A DNA stretch of 10,000 bases, from positions 137,361 through 147,360 of the forward strand of contig KV908608.1 of the NCBI GenBank assembly GCA_002005505.1. Direction: 5' to 3'. The notes under the pieces are model-generated. The model had not been told where the DNA came from. It was given only the letters and a program-made list of their open reading frames with translations, and did no database searches. Positions 1 to 10,000 of the stretch are shown here, in pieces. A program made the translations under genes and the position numbers. How positions within the stretch are numbered: the stretch's first letter is position 1; every line of letters starts with the position of its first letter. The DNA is from Botryococcus braunii (taxonomy: Eukaryota > Chlorophyta > Trebouxiophyceae).

Positions 1-9755
<9,755 letters not shown>

Positions 9756-10000
9756 AGCCCTGTTTCTGTACCCTCCGGGGATTCATCCTATATCATATTC
9801 TGTGAGTGACGAGGGTGCCAGGGCGAACCGCTATATATTGGCCATGGGCAGGACGCGTTGAGGTATACGCGTCTGGGCGAATTGAGAAGATTTGGGGCGA
9901 TGTGCCAAAAGTACTTAACAATGTATATATTTCGCTACCCTGCGGTTTTATCCCTTTGCTACCCCGCGGTTTACCAGTTCTTAAGCTCCAGATCTTAAGG
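9756..10000 (+). other. 3' untranslated region and flank
   Basis: No open gene. I find no AATAAA and no TGTAA (the common green-algal poly-A signal) downstream of the stop within the window, so the mRNA end is not placed. A 15-bp direct repeat, GCTACCCTGCGGTTT at 9934 and GCTACCCCGCGGTTT at 9958, and two TCTTAAG-like sites near 9979 and 9993 are the only structure seen. Confidence 0.5.

Overview
The window holds most of one intron-rich eukaryotic gene on the + strand. It encodes a VPS3/TGFBRAP1-type subunit of the CORVET endosomal tethering complex. I can follow 11 exons from base 1 (the true 5' end lies outside the window) to a TAG stop at 9753-9755. When spliced by the model given here they make 2304 nt, or 767 residues of the protein. 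All proposed junctions keep one reading frame (phases 0,0,1,0,0,0,2,0,1,0). The protein order matches the family from end to end: the C-terminal part of a CNH-type N-terminal domain, the Vps39_1-like segment, a long alpha-solenoid, and a C-terminal CxxC...CxxC zinc finger. I see no second gene and no convincing minus-strand gene.

The organism is most likely a green alga. Exon 4 resembles land-plant VPS3 (the YWGLH segment) more than animal TGFBRAP1. The interstitial telomeric repeats are TTTAGGG, the plant and green-algal type. Exons are GC-rich with GC-ending codons, and donors such as GTGCGT and GTACGC are common in algae. A prasinophyte/chlorophyte with a repeat-rich genome fits; the species cannot be fixed from the sequence.

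Layout: exon 1 (1-144); intron 1 with two long GT tracts and a 40-bp repeat; exon 2 (826-1089); exon 3 (1257-1428); intron 3 with an 11-bp minisatellite, a 28-bp minisatellite, then four decayed copies of the start of exon 4; exon 4 (2710-2963); intron 4 with two copies of the end of exon 4 alternating with TTTAGGG hairpins, a hammerhead-like motif and a GC/AC tract; exon 5 (3694-3987); intron 5 with poly-C, AC and GA tracts; exon 6 (4385-4576); exon 7 (4861-5045); intron 7 with GT tracts; exon 8 (5435-5666); intron 8 with 20-bp and 30-bp repeats; exon 9 (6515-6701); intron 9 with a 390-bp GT-CT-AC-AG compound tract; exon 10 (7416-7594); intron 10 (about 2 kb) with a triplet tract, a tRNA-like segment, a 36-38-bp repeat, poly-C/poly-A and AC tracts; exon 11 (9555-9755); then 3' flank.

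The most unusual feature is at exon 4. Its acceptor-plus-start is present five times in a row, and its end-plus-donor three times. The extra copies sit in the flanking introns, and those on the 5' side are broken by stops or a frameshift. Almost all remaining intron sequence of note is simple or tandem repeat, with complementary GT and AC tracts in different introns.
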